Part shown: one piece after another, positions 11,401 through 21,100 of the stretch
How the letters are laid out: each line of letters begins with the position of its first letter
Numbering within the stretch: position 1 is the stretch's first letter
Source of the DNA: Paraflavitalea pollutisoli
GTDB lineage: Bacteria; Bacteroidota; Bacteroidia; Chitinophagales; Chitinophagaceae
Assembly: GCF_029360705.1 (NCBI RefSeq)
Contig: NZ_JARKMX010000008.1
Location: forward strand, 991,949-1,055,948
Direction of reading: 5' to 3'
Length of the DNA: 64,000 nt
Translations under genes and position numbers: made by a program
Notes under the pieces: model-generated
What the model saw: only the letters and a program-made list of their open reading frames with translations
The model's database searches: none
What the model was told of the DNA's origin: nothing

Positions 11401-13116
11401 GGAAAAAGCACGCAAACCACGGTTGGTCACTGCCAACGACCGCTTGTTCTCCATCACCAGGTCACGGATCACCGTCGCATTGGGATCGCTGAGGTTTTCA
11501 CGGCGGGTGGCAGACTGGTTCGATGCCAGGTTTTGTAACTTCCCGTCCGGACTGGGATTGCCCGCCAGTGAAGTGGCGATGGTACGCCCACGCATATCCA
11601 CATAACTGATGCTGTATTGCCCATTCGCATCGCGCACCATGTTCTTGAAATAGTGCGACGCATCGCCTACTTCTGTACCAAACAGGGCATCCAATTCCCG
11701 CTGATCGGGGGTTGCGTAATAATATCTTGTTTCATGGCCACTGCCGAGGCGGTAGGCTTCGCCTACCCCACTCTGCCGGGTAACACGCCCGGTATTATCA
11801 GGTGTAAATTCCACTTCCGTAAAGGGGAAACCGCCCGCATTGGGTACGTATTTATGGATACCTGAATCACGGAAAGGACTCAGGGAAGAATAATATTGAG
11901 AGGCCCCGGATACGGAGTCCATTGGTGCTGCGCGCAGGGCGCAATACAAGGCCGGGTTGGCCAGGCTATCAAAGAGGTTTTTGCTGTATTCTGATCGGCC
12001 AACGCCCCTATTGAAGTTGGGCGTGTACCCGATGATACTTTTCGTAGTGGGTGCAGGCAAGGCCTGGATCACCGGCCTTCCCTGGTAATCGTAAAAACTT
12101 TCGGCAACAATCGTACGGTTGGTCGTATTGTCTTTGGTGACCGTTTGGCGGCCACGTAAGCTACCATCATAGTATTGTACCACACTCTTGCGTTTGCCAT
12201 CTTCGGCAAAGCTGGTGGTAGCCTGCCAGTTCAACTGGCGCTCATGGCCATTGAAAGCGAACTGGCCCTGACCGGCCAGCGTGTCGCTTTTCCAGGCTGC
12301 TTCGAGCCTGCTCGCGCCTACCGGCGCTTTCACGGCCCGGACACGGTAAAACAGGGCTCCTTTGCTGTCGTACAGTAAGGGAATTCTATAGCTGGTACCG
12401 GTGATCGACACGCGGCTGGCATTGTGGTTAAAGATCAGGTCGGTGTTCAGCTTTCCGTTGCTGCCGCGGTAAAGACCGGAAGCAAGTGCCGTAGAATCCA
12501 GGTAAGTCCACTCGAGATCGTACTCATCAGCCCCTTTCACAGGCGCCCACCATACGGGCAGGTCATCGCGATCGGTATTTGCCGCCCAGGCCGAATCATG
12601 CAACTGACCGGTAATACTGTTGTATTGTAATCCATAGACCGGATAGCTTTGCAATTGGTTTACCAGGCGCAGCGCCTTGAGCGCAACTGCTTTTCCGCTT
12701 ATAGACGTTATTTTGGCAACAGCGCGATAGGCCCCCTCAAAAATGGTGGTCGACTTATCCATATACACGCCCGTTGGGGTAAAGCTGACCCGGAATGTCT
12801 TCACCCCGGTAGCTATGGTGTTGTTAAAACGCGTGTACCGCAGGTCTACAGTAATTGTAACAGCAAACGTATCCGACTGGTAGACGGGTAAGGCCGTATT
12901 GTGCTCCAGCGTCATGATGCTGGTCGTATTGTAGGATTTTCTGTTCACCGCATCGAAGAACTTATCGTCCTGTACCACGATGGAGTCACCCACCTTGAAT
13001 AATGAACCGTTCATCACCTGTATCAGGGGTGGATCGGTCTGGGCCCAGGCGGTAGTACGGCCCAACAACAAGAAGGCAATAAGGGTGAAGTAGGATAAAA
13101 GCAAAAACTTTCTCAT
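2485..13116 (-). CDS. Giant RHS-repeat protein with papain-like (Tox-PL) toxin tip
   Basis: About 3543 aa from the ATG at 13116, chosen because it gives a clean signal peptide (MRKFLLL...AWAQ); the frame stays open to 13176 but adds 20 residues ahead of it. Approximate layout: N-terminal sandwich domains; a DUF6443-like YD segment (300-360); cysteine-rich regions (from 580); two LamG-like lectin folds (1355-1525 and 1630-1825); a PKD-like domain with VDFGDGE (2000-2085); a leucine-rich stretch (2095-2235); YD repeats (2420-3170); the RHS core box with GRFLSVDPL (near 3220); then a variable tip. The last 109 residues fit the papain-fold toxin 1 (glutamine deamidase) family: Cys3436/Cys3439, His3507 in GHVFNVV and Asp3522 in FVDGQTG as the likely triad. 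RHS shells typically encapsulate and release such tips. The immunity gene follows 5 bases downstream. There is no T9SS tail, so the export route is unknown. Confidence 0.9.
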   Translation of the reverse strand: MRKFLLLSYFTLIAFLLLGRTTAWAQTDPPLIQVMNGSLFKVGDSIVVQDDKFFDAVNRKSYNTTSIMTLEHNTALPVYQSDTFAVTITVDLRYTRFNNTIATGVKTFRVSFTPTGVYMDKSTTIFEGAYRAVAKITSISGKAVALKALRLVNQLQSYPVYGLQYNSITGQLHDSAWAANTDRDDLPVWWAPVKGADEYDLEWTYLDSTALASGLYRGSNGKLNTDLIFNHNASRVSITGTSYRIPLLYDSKGALFYRVRAVKAPVGASRLEAAWKSDTLAGQGQFAFNGHERQLNWQATTSFAEDGKRKSVVQYYDGSLRGRQTVTKDNTTNRTIVAESFYDYQGRPVIQALPAPTTKSIIGYTPNFNRGVGRSEYSKNLFDSLANPALYCALRAAPMDSVSGASQYYSSLSPFRDSGIHKYVPNAGGFPFTEVEFTPDNTGRVTRQSGVGEAYRLGSGHETRYYYATPDQRELDALFGTEVGDASHYFKNMVRDANGQYSISYVDMRGRTIATSLAGNPSPDGKLQNLASNQSATRRENLSDPNATVIRDLVMENKRSLAVTNRGLRAFSYNLSPQSLKLEGCKVDSVCYDCLYDLQITITGDCDYKFDTVVRNFSLNNIDTISNNGVGFSFNFNLFLEEGSYDITKSLSVSRMGMDYYRDSVFMITNQCRTLDSFIVEQRAIQQAVANCKPSCDACRASLKPWPAFWAQFRTKNNIQDVDTAVYKGMAQQAYAEALAACDEICDTQSSAVTMRQSLLIDMTPSSGQYANIDATTDRLSVFFSRIESAEDNRIKDTFAIYTKVTDYKDGDGKPALVFDESVGKMVPPQQLTPEVFAQRFQSSWANALLPYHPEFCKLNKWELLTFSHEWDKKFEAVDTYADALAAGYLNPTFETGTYATRFGSNGALRDSLLVKYPYFAPLSDSVKNFRKVQVTKQSPIIVLDLWSTASFTVMCPGINTSNACLDLYKTTANAFNPALMCEAERDMAWRVYRQLYLELKRGMVNRWLKAQCPDGPSSLSAAKIMATGHQPHFTDAQELLSLPDMPDMPKQPNSKAEAEALQNKYYTDNCQAYAAQWLADLKTCARYDTGSIRTVIIPALVAICKEGSDLGHPFGSSSVKPSSTHQFRSFEQYLKYYNSINNIPDTLYNCNAYAIQAPRPYDQQAVNGNKPVYSKPDTCECSNISRMYQKFKPKKALFGTFSNYLKQLYQTEIADSTLNTLLSLCGENGFGNMECDYLSQGINLPPVFQCFTNDVCVDCERFAEIDAAFRQQYPGVSPVLANPGNDSVQLRKNRIYEQYLNYRLGFTRTTREYLLFKSQCTGQLASAACDSLQNILSDYKTQRQGTHGIQTSFDASGIRNYTSLPDIVQNGVLMLPDSVRAIPSGWFNNVTVAVRGGRRLCTSDGYSIEVRMRFMEDNKGGDLFYLGYGFNTTFGRYPEGLCLTEVQHPSGEKETLSPRVYVAPNVSDWFTIKIKMTLTRYYVYANGVLVKEFARPVTTPFPIMANMTLGLFGRLGNVDWVKIYNANDQLKYFEDYNDPANPAMPDADFVCPQTELNCAAEFLAYFNYRMNKSYSGAQMDSVYLAQCGKLPMPCETSDGLTRTLDNFKLAEKGLYYVIHRYEVGGVTTPFTNLPAMVKNGTIVLPDSIRQQPASGFSGPNMQFIGGGFCVDGGYSAEARFRSLGDPTVFYLQLGRLAATFYRQNAAGVNGPAGVHLIAFQDDQLRNYGSDHGSVGFHDILASTQTDLTQWMTIRAELRPNKYMLYFNGVLILELPRESNLPILPFGALGLGMHGRDATVDYWKVTSAAGKVLYLEDFLDPNNMVLPPREQMCPAPSANCQTRFTQFYNQQRGTSYTFAQIEAIFLAAGVTLDACSDPAPSPEKLKTIVSEYAKNFYGADKTSVDLWMRTIAGDKTPQDGPKGVFDINENLIGNTVDGTREQVNASFVQVWNSSAVNQAVGTLSALPNGQFRLQLKPGQKTPCNGIIGMRYFQFDVPTDSLLSMRIGSGSYVDFGDGERTAVKGQVTAKTYTDRFIGPGTYEKQFVDRFTGWYTYTVNHYYSVSGTKTITVYHSDIRTGRVDFNCGTDCSHNVGLKNIRGYFPSHVFSYGFTATQDSTFNSASAIKNFGDINSIEHLRFGSSGYQSFRNNKLPNMTGNRNIRSLWLDNDATIPVSQIRPISEYLPNLPVNFPNINHIRIAPFDTAFAKNMDFRLPRLRALYLQVTPTMTPALLDKIIIDLASATTVDSGAINIWNLSVNRTSASDAAINTLIARKWNIAFNSTVVNQGSLTNYTNISPQSDSIKYANEFTDFFNAKLGTSLTLLEINALYRNALGYEPDYCGGSNTPITLCGRAQPLFPVVFTDEIDNCFDSLSFIMNTATNLHMRYVDSLKGTFDQLYAAKCMQAYKYERFTVSHTVSEYHYTLYYYDQAGNLVKTIAPAGVKPNYDSVWLDQVATARRLGQAKTPVHEMPTQYRYNTLNQVLAQKSPDGGRTDFWYDRLGRLALSRNAKQRVMSSAGNRYFSYTKYDFLGRISEVGQVKDTTVSVVDDTLTRNSLAFNNWHTKLLNHREQVTTTVYDEAFDFFGVAPDNTVAQQNLRNRVSYVSYADVPGMVLNIFDHASIYSYDIHGNVDTLLQDYGRPDMRPNLMNKNGNRWKKIVYEYDLISGKVNQVKYQPKFVDQWTHRYFYDAENRLTEVQTSADGFTWDKEAKYEYYLHGPLARTTIGQEQVQGIDYAYTLQGWLKGVNSASYLHDMGGDSKAGTANERVARDAMSFSLNYFDGEYKPIAPGVTPFPSYRGAGTPMPDSSYRPLFNGNISSALYNIRKFELNNQVPFFYNYRYDQLNRYVGQDKYANFDVATNSYGAWGYGASFRERVSYDANGNIQRYLRHSLSDLDYWAMDSLTYKHYAGTNQLQRVRDNVPKERFGSQSYDKVYDIDDQDSVFNYKYDSIGNLIEDKSEKITSIKWNVYGKITEIKRNPSITDQNTTFWTKYRYDAQGNRIAKMYLWYDKEDRSYINLPPGYQLNFTWYVRDAQGNLLTTYSTSSRDTTTKDSLSRLLLMQDDIQLYGSSRLGMIRPDNRNIDDTTSSSKGPGLLFPYYGSTFNRGYRQYELANHLGNVLTTISDRRIHVYSGGTLDNDSSAPKVAYYEAEKLAAYDYYPFGMVARMNDASGKYRFGFNGKENDNEVKGGIGSQQDYGMRVYDARLGRFLSVDPLTSSYPMLTPYQFASNTPVSAVDLDGNESSIVTVRWYTDEGGTVLNTITSDIYVRPEGVWSYRKKETLKEEVAKDFIALMKLPSNGFWQYIEFANDPQSNYAVYLYIDETGVSRDLVVPHDKVIEWLNYYVDKHKDVALVWEVAGHVASVAGAGALVRSELKALSTEFGAEAKAMAAEAEVSSGAAGGSSVANTKAVNADGSNFTLNNINRNKSPLDVNCVNCVIATDNYLKGRPASALKTERPKLLSVIEKEYGKKFVYNLSIDQVKALVSKPGQMGIVFGNKGAGKVGHVFNVVNQKGKISFVDGQTGTQANLNGYVNFGFIPTN

Positions 13117-13187
13117 AATCGTATGATCAAATAATACTTTGTAATCAGGTTGACTGGTTGTGGGTGCGCAGCGCACACCGGTGATGG

Positions 13188-13937
13188 CTACAGGCCTGTA
13201 CTGGACAGGAAGACTTTATAGCCATCGTAGGGAGCCTGTGCGATGTATTCTCCTCCTTCCTTCCGGTAATATTTACCCAGGTCGAAGACCTCATCTCCAA
13301 AGCCCCCGGTACGGTAGTGCTGGTAGTCGGTTTCCACCACCACATACACAGATGCTGCATCTTTCAACAACGGCTGTGCAGCAGGCTCGTACAACTGATC
13401 GCTGCGCATCAGGCTTTCCATGCGGCGCAGGTAACCTGTTTTACGGTCGATGTACCAGGTCATTTTTTTACAGGGGCCACCATCCGGCAATTGCAGGGAT
13501 ACGATTTCTTCTGCTGCCGAAGACGTATAAGTAAAGGCATTGGCGCGGCTTTCGACCAGGAAACTATCCAGCATCGCCACCGGATTACCGGGCGCTCCAC
13601 CAGCTGCTGCCTTTGCGAGGAACAATAGTTTGTCTTCTTTGAACACCGTCAACACGAGTTCGCTATTGGACACCGTTTCCTGGCTGTCGAGTTGCGACCA
13701 AAATTTATTGCCGTGCACTTTGTATTGGCCACGCAGACTATCGAGGTATTGTTTGGGATTGGATTCTGAAGCATACCGGTACAGGACATCGAAGCCCAGG
13801 TAGGCAGGCTGTTGATAGGCACTGGCCAGCCGGCGCAAGGCGGATTTGGCCCGCGGATCAGACTCCGTTTGCGCCTGGGTGCTCAGCGCTATCAGGCACA
13901 GACTACAACAAGCGATCAGGTATATTATTTTTCTCAT
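13188..13937 (-). CDS. Small secreted protein of the RHS operon (LolA-like fold possible)
   Basis: Product of 249 aa with a classical signal peptide (MRKIIYLIACCSLCLIALSTQAQ). The rest is predicted periplasmic or extracellular, with alternating beta strands and no transmembrane segment. The pattern of a repeated YR..S.Y...G.K... followed by a WYIDRKTGYLRRME strand recalls LolA/LolB-like lipoprotein-binding folds, but this is only a structural guess. It lies 11 bases after the 407-aa gene and 71 bases before the RHS start, inside the operon. A chaperone or accessory role in RHS export or folding would fit the position. No catalytic motif is visible. Confidence 0.7.
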   Translation of the reverse strand: MRKIIYLIACCSLCLIALSTQAQTESDPRAKSALRRLASAYQQPAYLGFDVLYRYASESNPKQYLDSLRGQYKVHGNKFWSQLDSQETVSNSELVLTVFKEDKLLFLAKAAAGGAPGNPVAMLDSFLVESRANAFTYTSSAAEEIVSLQLPDGGPCKKMTWYIDRKTGYLRRMESLMRSDQLYEPAAQPLLKDAASVYVVVETDYQHYRTGGFGDEVFDLGKYYRKEGGEYIAQAPYDGYKVFLSSTGL

Positions 13938-13948
13938 CGGGATAAGGT

Positions 13949-15172
13949 TTAATTTTCTTTGACCAGCGCACTCCTGGTTTCTTTAATGGTTTTGATGCCG
14001 CGCTGTGTTTCTTTCTTCAACCGGATCAGGGTTCCCTCATCGTCGTATTCGTACATCGTGGCGTAGTTGTTTTCATCCAGCTCAGCCAGCAGGCGCAGGT
14101 TGACTGGGTGAAACACAAACGACTTCATATTGGCATTGTAGGGGTGAATGCGCAGGTCGTCGAAGTACACGGTATTGGTGCCTATAGACTGCAAACTGAC
14201 CGTCATGGAACCCAGGTCGGGCCGGGTGGTAAACACTCCTTCGTAGCGTTGCCAACCTTCGATGATGGGCCCTGCCGGATAGAAGGTAAGCCCGGTAGAC
14301 CCGTAGGTCAACATTACTTTGTTTTGCGTATATCGCTCGTACAGGCTATCTGGCCCCACCTCTTTTACCCATACGCTCATTAGCATGCGTGTTGCAGGAG
14401 CAGGCGAAAACGAAGGCAATACAATGGCACTGTCCGCACTGACCTTTTGTAATACCGTACCCAGGCAATTATCAGGTTTGGTCATAAACTTCAGGCGCGG
14501 CATAGCACTGTCTTTACCGGCTGGCACCATCAGAAAAGATATATTGACCTGTTGCCCACTGGGCACCTTCAGGCTGCGCAACCCGGTGTGGGCCTGCGCC
14601 GTATCGATCCGTGCCTGGTGCATCGAGAAATCCCAGTGACGGGTAGGTGCACAGGCCGTATCGCAGAGTTTGGTGTTGAATACATAGTCTTCGAAACCTT
14701 CAAACGCGCTTTCACGATAACGGCTGTTTTGTATCACTGCTACCGGCATGGTCAAAGAATAGCCATATAGGCTGGCGTTGTAACGACCCAGGGGATCTCG
14801 GTTTTCCAGCTCGGCGCCGCGGCGGTTGAACATCGTGATCTCGCTGTTCCACACCCAACGGTTGGTATCCGGTGCGGCTTTCAACTGATTGCTCTGAAAG
14901 GCCCAGAAAGCTGTAAAGTCGTTGAACGTACCATCCTTGCGGATATTGGTTTGCGATGCCGGATCCTGTTCCGTACGCCGGGCATAATAGGTATAACTTC
15001 TGTTGGCGCGCCAGTTGCCCAACACCCCCGTTACGAAGGGATTGAACACCGTATCGGCCACGATACTTTTACAATAGAGCCCAGTGATCGTGTCGCAGGG
15101 TGTTTGGGCAGCAGCTGTCACCGTAACTACCACCAGCGGAACAATTATGAAAAGACGAATTAGGAATTTCAT
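13949..15172 (-). CDS. Secreted RHS-associated protein with galactose-binding-like module
   Basis: Product of 407 aa with a signal peptide (cleavage after TAAAQ). A jelly-roll, carbohydrate-binding-like region follows (around residues 175-345): HTGLRSLKVPSG near 193, then GWQRYEGVF and VYFDDLRIHPYNA near 340. The C-terminus is striking: AELDENNYATMYEYDDEGTL and KKETQRGIKTI near the end. As I recall, the same kind of segment occurs inside large Bacteroidota RHS proteins just before the YD repeats, with a single YD-type strand (YEYDDEG). It therefore looks like a detached module of an RHS shell. It sits 8 bases after the 2613-aa gene and 11 bases before the next gene, so it is co-transcribed. 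Function is unknown; a plug or cap for the RHS cage is an inference. Confidence 0.7.
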   Translation of the reverse strand: MKFLIRLFIIVPLVVVTVTAAAQTPCDTITGLYCKSIVADTVFNPFVTGVLGNWRANRSYTYYARRTEQDPASQTNIRKDGTFNDFTAFWAFQSNQLKAAPDTNRWVWNSEITMFNRRGAELENRDPLGRYNASLYGYSLTMPVAVIQNSRYRESAFEGFEDYVFNTKLCDTACAPTRHWDFSMHQARIDTAQAHTGLRSLKVPSGQQVNISFLMVPAGKDSAMPRLKFMTKPDNCLGTVLQKVSADSAIVLPSFSPAPATRMLMSVWVKEVGPDSLYERYTQNKVMLTYGSTGLTFYPAGPIIEGWQRYEGVFTTRPDLGSMTVSLQSIGTNTVYFDDLRIHPYNANMKSFVFHPVNLRLLAELDENNYATMYEYDDEGTLIRLKKETQRGIKTIKETRSALVKEN

Positions 15173-15180
15173 ATACCTGC

Positions 15181-18100
15181 TTATTGGTTGTTAAGGTTTG
15201 TATTGGTTTGTGCCTGTGGGGTTGGCTTATACGGAACGGCCGTCTTTTTGACAAACTGTCCACTGTTCGTTGCATCAATAGCCATGTTCGAGATCTTCTC
15301 CCATTCGGTTGGTGCATTACTTTCTATTATCGCCATCGTAGAAGGCAGCGGTGAGATCGACGATAGTTCACCGTATATGGTGCCAGGAGTACAAGACCAG
15401 GATTCTACCATGGTGAACCAACCATCCGACGAGCCATCAGACCAGACATATTCATAATAATTAGTATAGTAGTTAACATCATAACTAACGGTACTCAAGC
15501 AACGCCTACGCCCATATTCACAATAACCATTGATACATCTAAATCCATCTGCCGTACAATTGGGACAAGGCGAACAGGATGAGCTTTGATAAGTACGCTC
15601 CCATTTAGTGGCACCTCCACCGCAAAGCGACGTATCGAGATACTGTTGAGTCAGCCACCCAGTATAGGTAGGATCTGGTACCGCCATATTGGTAGAGGCA
15701 CCATCTGATTTTGCAGCACTACGTTCCAAGGTACCTCCGCCCGTTTGCTCGCAAACCGGCGCTCCAATGGCTTTCCATGCCGGAGGTGTTTTACAGCTTA
15801 TACAGTCCTGCTGCCTGTCGCGCCAGATCGTATCATTGTAGTTAGCACTACAGGGCTCTACGTTTTTCAGAATCCTATACTTGTACCCGATGTTATTACC
15901 GAACACATCTTTCAAACAAGTATCCCTGAAGAACTGGTAGTTGGCACTTTTCTTACAACTATCACAATCCGCACCATATCGATCCCACCTGATCATATTG
16001 GCACTGTCGCTGCAAGACTCGATGTTGCGCATTTTCCGGAGGCGAACCCCAGTAATGACACCACCAACCTTTTGACAGCTATCGGGACCATCATTTGCAT
16101 ATTGCCAGTTTTTATTTTTCTTACAGCTATCGCAATCCGCACCGTATCGATCCCACCTGATCATATTGGCGCTATCGCTGCAAGACTCGATGTTGCGCAT
16201 TTTCCGGAGCCGTACGCCGGTCACCACACCGCTAATCTTTTGACAGCTATCTGGACCGTCGTTCGCATACTGCCAGTTCTTGGCTTTCTTACAGCTATCA
16301 CAATTTGAACCGTATACCACCCACTTCGTCATATTCGCACTGTCGCTGCAAGTCTCCAGATTCTGCATTTTCTTCAGCCGCACACCAGTCACCACACCAC
16401 TAATCTTCTGGCAACTGTCACCAGCAACGTACTGCCAGTTCTTATTCTTTTTACAACTGTCACAATTGGCCCCGTATGGCACCCAACGGGTGAGGCCAGC
16501 GCTATCGCCACAGGAGGACATGTTTTTGTAGGGCTTCAGTCGTACACCGGTATTCAATCCCCCCACCTTCTGGCAGCTATCGCCCGCCATGGCTTGCCAG
16601 TTCGGGATACAGTCACCACAAACCGCACCTGGTACTACCGCCCACACAATGACGCCTGCACTATCGCTGCACTGGGTCAGGTTGATTTGCTTGCGCAATA
16701 CTTTACCTGTATACGCGCCGTTGACTACTTCGCACTTCGTACTATCCAGCAACCACCAATCAGCCGGCAGTTTACATTTGATACAATTCATCGTATCACG
16801 CACCCAGCGGTAATTGCCCGAGGTAGCGCTGCAGGAAGCAGTATCCTGCTGTCTGCGCATGATGAATCCGGTATTGATTCCGTTGACATTCTTTTGGCAG
16901 CTATCGGCGGAAGCTACAAAGGCCCACTTCGCCGGCTTGGGACAATCCGTACAGTTTTGCGGCTGTGCCAGCTGCCAGCGAATCTCTCCGAAATTGTAAC
17001 TGCAAGCCTGCGTATTCTTTTCTGCCCTCCATTTAAAGCCGAGGTTGTTTCCCGCACTATCTGTAGCACACTGGAAGCTATCGATGGCTACCCAGGTGGC
17101 AGGCAATGAACATTCCCAGCAATTCTGTTGCGTAATGTAGCTGGTATCGTGATAGGTAGCACTATTCGGATTTTGGTCCACCATCCTGATCCGTTGATAG
17201 CCGGTATTTACACCACCCACTTTGACACACTCCACAAACCCATCCGGCTGTGGATCAGCTACGCAACTGACCGCTTTTTGTTTTCGCAGCACATCGTCTG
17301 TCCGCCAGTACTGACGGAATTCTCCTGCCGATGCAGCGATGACCTTTGTACTGTCATTGATGACCAAGGTGTATTGTCCATTGCCATTCTTTTGAAGCGG
17401 ATTGCGCAAGCTGGTCAGACTACCAACGGCACCCAGTATATTACGCCGTCCGGAGCGGATGACGCGCAAACTGATCTTGTTGCCATTGTAAGCCTTGCCC
17501 CAGCGGTCGATGAAATACAAGGCCCGTGTTCCACCGCTCAGGGCGCTGCTGTCGACCACCCAGATCTTGTCGTAATCCGGGAAGCTCGCAATCGAATCAG
17601 GATTACAGCCAGGATTATCAACCGTAACACGGCGCCCTGCCACCATCAATTCATCACCATTGCTGAACAGGCTGTCCATATACGATTGCCAGTTCACCAG
17701 ACGGCCATCTTTGATGTCTACATTGGCGAGTACGGCATCGATATTCTTATAGGCCAGGCCCATTCCTTCGTAGGCCCAATGGGATGGATAGGTGAAATTA
17801 TAAATGGGATCGTTGAATTCATTTTGCGTTCTGGTGAGCACCACATCACCCGTTTCGCTGTCGTACATCATGTCTTTGGTCGAGATCCTGCTACCCTTGT
17901 CGACCTGAATCGCACTGTCGACAATACCATAACGCTGGATGATCTTGACAGTCGCCGTTGAACGGTAAATATTGTCTTCCCGCTGCGCCAGGTTCAGGGC
18001 TGTCGGCAAAATGAACCAGGGGGGCAGGAAAGGAATGGTAAACATATCCGTATTGAGCGGAATGTTGTTGGTATGCGTAATAGACCGCTGCTCGCGCATG

Positions 18101-21100
18101 TCCATCATCAGCTCCAGGTCTTTACCAATCACGGCCGCCGTATCGATCACACCCGACGGTGTGATGACGGTTACCTTATTGGCCAACCTACGGCGCCCCG
18201 CATCGGAGCTGTCTGTTTTATAAAATTGTTCACTATAAGAGATGTAACGTACCGGGTCGTTTTCGGAATAAGAAGCTTTGGATCGCAGTTTACCATGCAT
18301 ATCGTTCAGCTCTACTTTAAATCCTTGCGAAACGACCATATGGTAGGTGGCCCGTACCCTCAGCAGGTTACGTAATGCCGGCTTGTAGCGCTTCTTCGTA
18401 TTGCCGTCGATCTCCGAGCGATCTACAAAAGTGGGATAATCATAGGCTGTAAAGAATTTGGTTTCATCGTACCCATTGGCCGATTTCTTATCCTTGTAAT
18501 TGATGGTACGTACCCGTACATTGCTATACCCCACATTGGCACCCGGGTAGAATGACTCTCCCATCGGCTCTTCGGTGTAACCCAAAGTGACAGGCCCCAT
18601 GGGCGCTATCCGCTCGACATATTCGGTAGGAATACGGAAAGGATTTTCCTCGCCGCCCATACCGGGTTCCCACACAGCCACCCCACTGCTGCCACGCACA
18701 CTGTCGCGACCTACTACCCAGGAGTTTGTATAACTGTACTCCTGACCATACATGGCCGGTGCCATCTTGTTGACACCCGCTTTTTGGGTCATTTTATCGA
18801 AATGATCATAGATCACGATACGTTTTACCCGGTGGCCGCCACCCATCTTTTTCACAAAAGGATTGTTAAGACGTACAAAGCTGCGGGTAGTATCGATAGT
18901 ACGGGCAAAGTCTTTGTTGCGCATGGCGCCATCGATACCCAGGAAGAACTCCTGAATGTTGTTGGCCATGGGAAACAGCATATTGATGGCTTCCCGCAGG
19001 TCGATCTCATCGCCTGTTTCTGAACCTGGCATGGCTTTGCCGGGCAGGTTCAATCGCATGAACTGACGGGCCGCCATACCCAGGGGACTTAAGTCACCGC
19101 CGGGTGTACCGTCTTTCTTCAGGCCTTCCAGTTTCACCCAGATCACCCGATCGTTGACGATGCCATAACTGCTGTCGGCCTCAAGGTCAGCGTAGGTGGG
19201 TACGATTTCGTAGTCACCGGCCCCCTTCACCATTTCTGTGGAAATGCGGAAATGCAATTTGGAAAAACCCTGCAGGTACGTATCGTGTAACTGACGTAAG
19301 CTGGTGACCTTTTTGGGCACCTCGATAAATACATAGCGGTGCTCGTCATAACCAGTTTCCGGGAAACGATGGTTATAATACAATTCCTGGGTGCGGTTAG
19401 CGAACACCGGCGATTTACCCAGCCCCACTACACGGAACATATTCATCGCACGCTTATTCTGTACCCAACCATAGTCGTCACTTTCGTAGTGTACTTTCAT
19501 CGAGCCACCCGAAGGCAGGATAATCGAATCCAGGTTCCAGGCGGCCGCATTCGCAGCTGCCGCAGCACTGTCTTGCAGGGAATAAGGATAATCGCTGTTG
19601 GCGAGCAGTTTACCACTGGTGGAGTAAGGATTTTGCAAAGGATTTTTATAGCTGCCCCAGCGGTCTCCTGCTTTTTGAGCATAGTCGGGGTTATTGGCAT
19701 TGTAGTGGAAAATATACGGATTCTCCTTGCGGCGGTTATTGCCGTTGTAGGTAAAGAATAAAGTATCCAGCGTCAGTTTACCCGTGCCCGGTCCGTAGGC
19801 GCCCCGGCATAATTTGTAGGAATAGCGGAAATGCACCGTCTTAATAGCCTTGGCTTTTGTGCGCTTGGCAGCAAAATCTGATTTGCTGTACAACCTGATC
19901 TCTCTCAGAAGTTTGGCACCACTACCACCCGCCTTGTTGCCTTGCTCATTGTAGCCAGGCAGGTCTTCCCGGTCTTCCATCACAAATACAGCTACCATCG
20001 TTTTCGATTCGATCGAATGCAGGTACCACAACTCCTTTTCGCCATAGATATAGTTGCCTTTATCGTCTTTCTCATAGTGGCGCAGCCCTTCATTGTAGGC
20101 CGCAGCATTGGCTACCGCCGGTGTTCTCCAGCCATAGGGATTACCGATGCCCGCCACTTTCGTGTAGTTGAACTTTACGGCATCACCGATATCATCTTCA
20201 CTGATTCCGTTGCCCGTGATATCGGAATAGTCGGCCGACAGAATACCCGTCAACAGGAAAGAATGCGCATAAGCAGGCGTTTCCTCCTGGTCAAAATAGT
20301 TGTCCTTGCCCTGGTTGTTTTTGACGGTATTGTCTTTTCCATGTTCATATTGTACCAGGCCAGTTTCCAGGTTGCCTTTTGTCTTGTCGACAGCAAATGT
20401 TACCTCTTTCTGTTTCAGGTTGTATACAGGAATACCGTATACATAGCGGCGCCCATCATTGTTGAGCACGCTTACTTCCGAGATGTGGTTGCCTTTACGG
20501 AACTTATTAACCCGCTCTTCCCGCACGATATAATTGTGCACAGTGGTATCCTTGGTAGCCGGGGGATATAAGAAAGCTTTCGGAATTACCTGATCGATTG
20601 TTGTGCCACCTAATTTATAGCTCCAGCGCAATTGCACGTTGGCATTGCCACCCAACTCCAGGTATTCTATTTTGATATTGTATAATTTACCTGCTTCGAG
20701 TTGCAGGTATGCGATGGCTTCATTTTTGGGGCCTTCGATCCAGTTATCAGCGACACTGGTATCATTGATCCAGATACGGCCACCATCATCGTTGACCGTG
20801 TAGATCTTGAAACCGCCGGTTTGCGGTGCCCGGAGCCTGCCTGTCCAACGAATCGTATACTCGTCTTTGGGAAACCCTTTCAGCGCCGGTTTGTTGGCGG
20901 GGTCCAGCTCGATATTGCGTGGATTGTCTTTCTTCCAGTTGAAATCGATGGTCGTGTCCAGCCGAATGGTGGGTACACGCTTAAAGTTTTTATGCGGGAA
21001 ATATTCCCCCTTCAATCCGGTGCCTGTCTTTTCCAGCACTTCCATGACAGGCTCGTCGCAGCTGACGGAGTCGAACTGGTTGAATTGGTGGTATTTGATG

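Noticed and set aside
2485-13116. Type VI secretion effector
   Set aside because: The RHS protein has an N-terminal signal peptide and no PAAR domain; no VgrG, Hcp or other T6SS genes are present.
15971-16474. Repeats considered as a CRISPR array
   Set aside because: The repeats have no unique spacers, a 168-bp period equal to 56 codons, and lie in frame inside a coding sequence.
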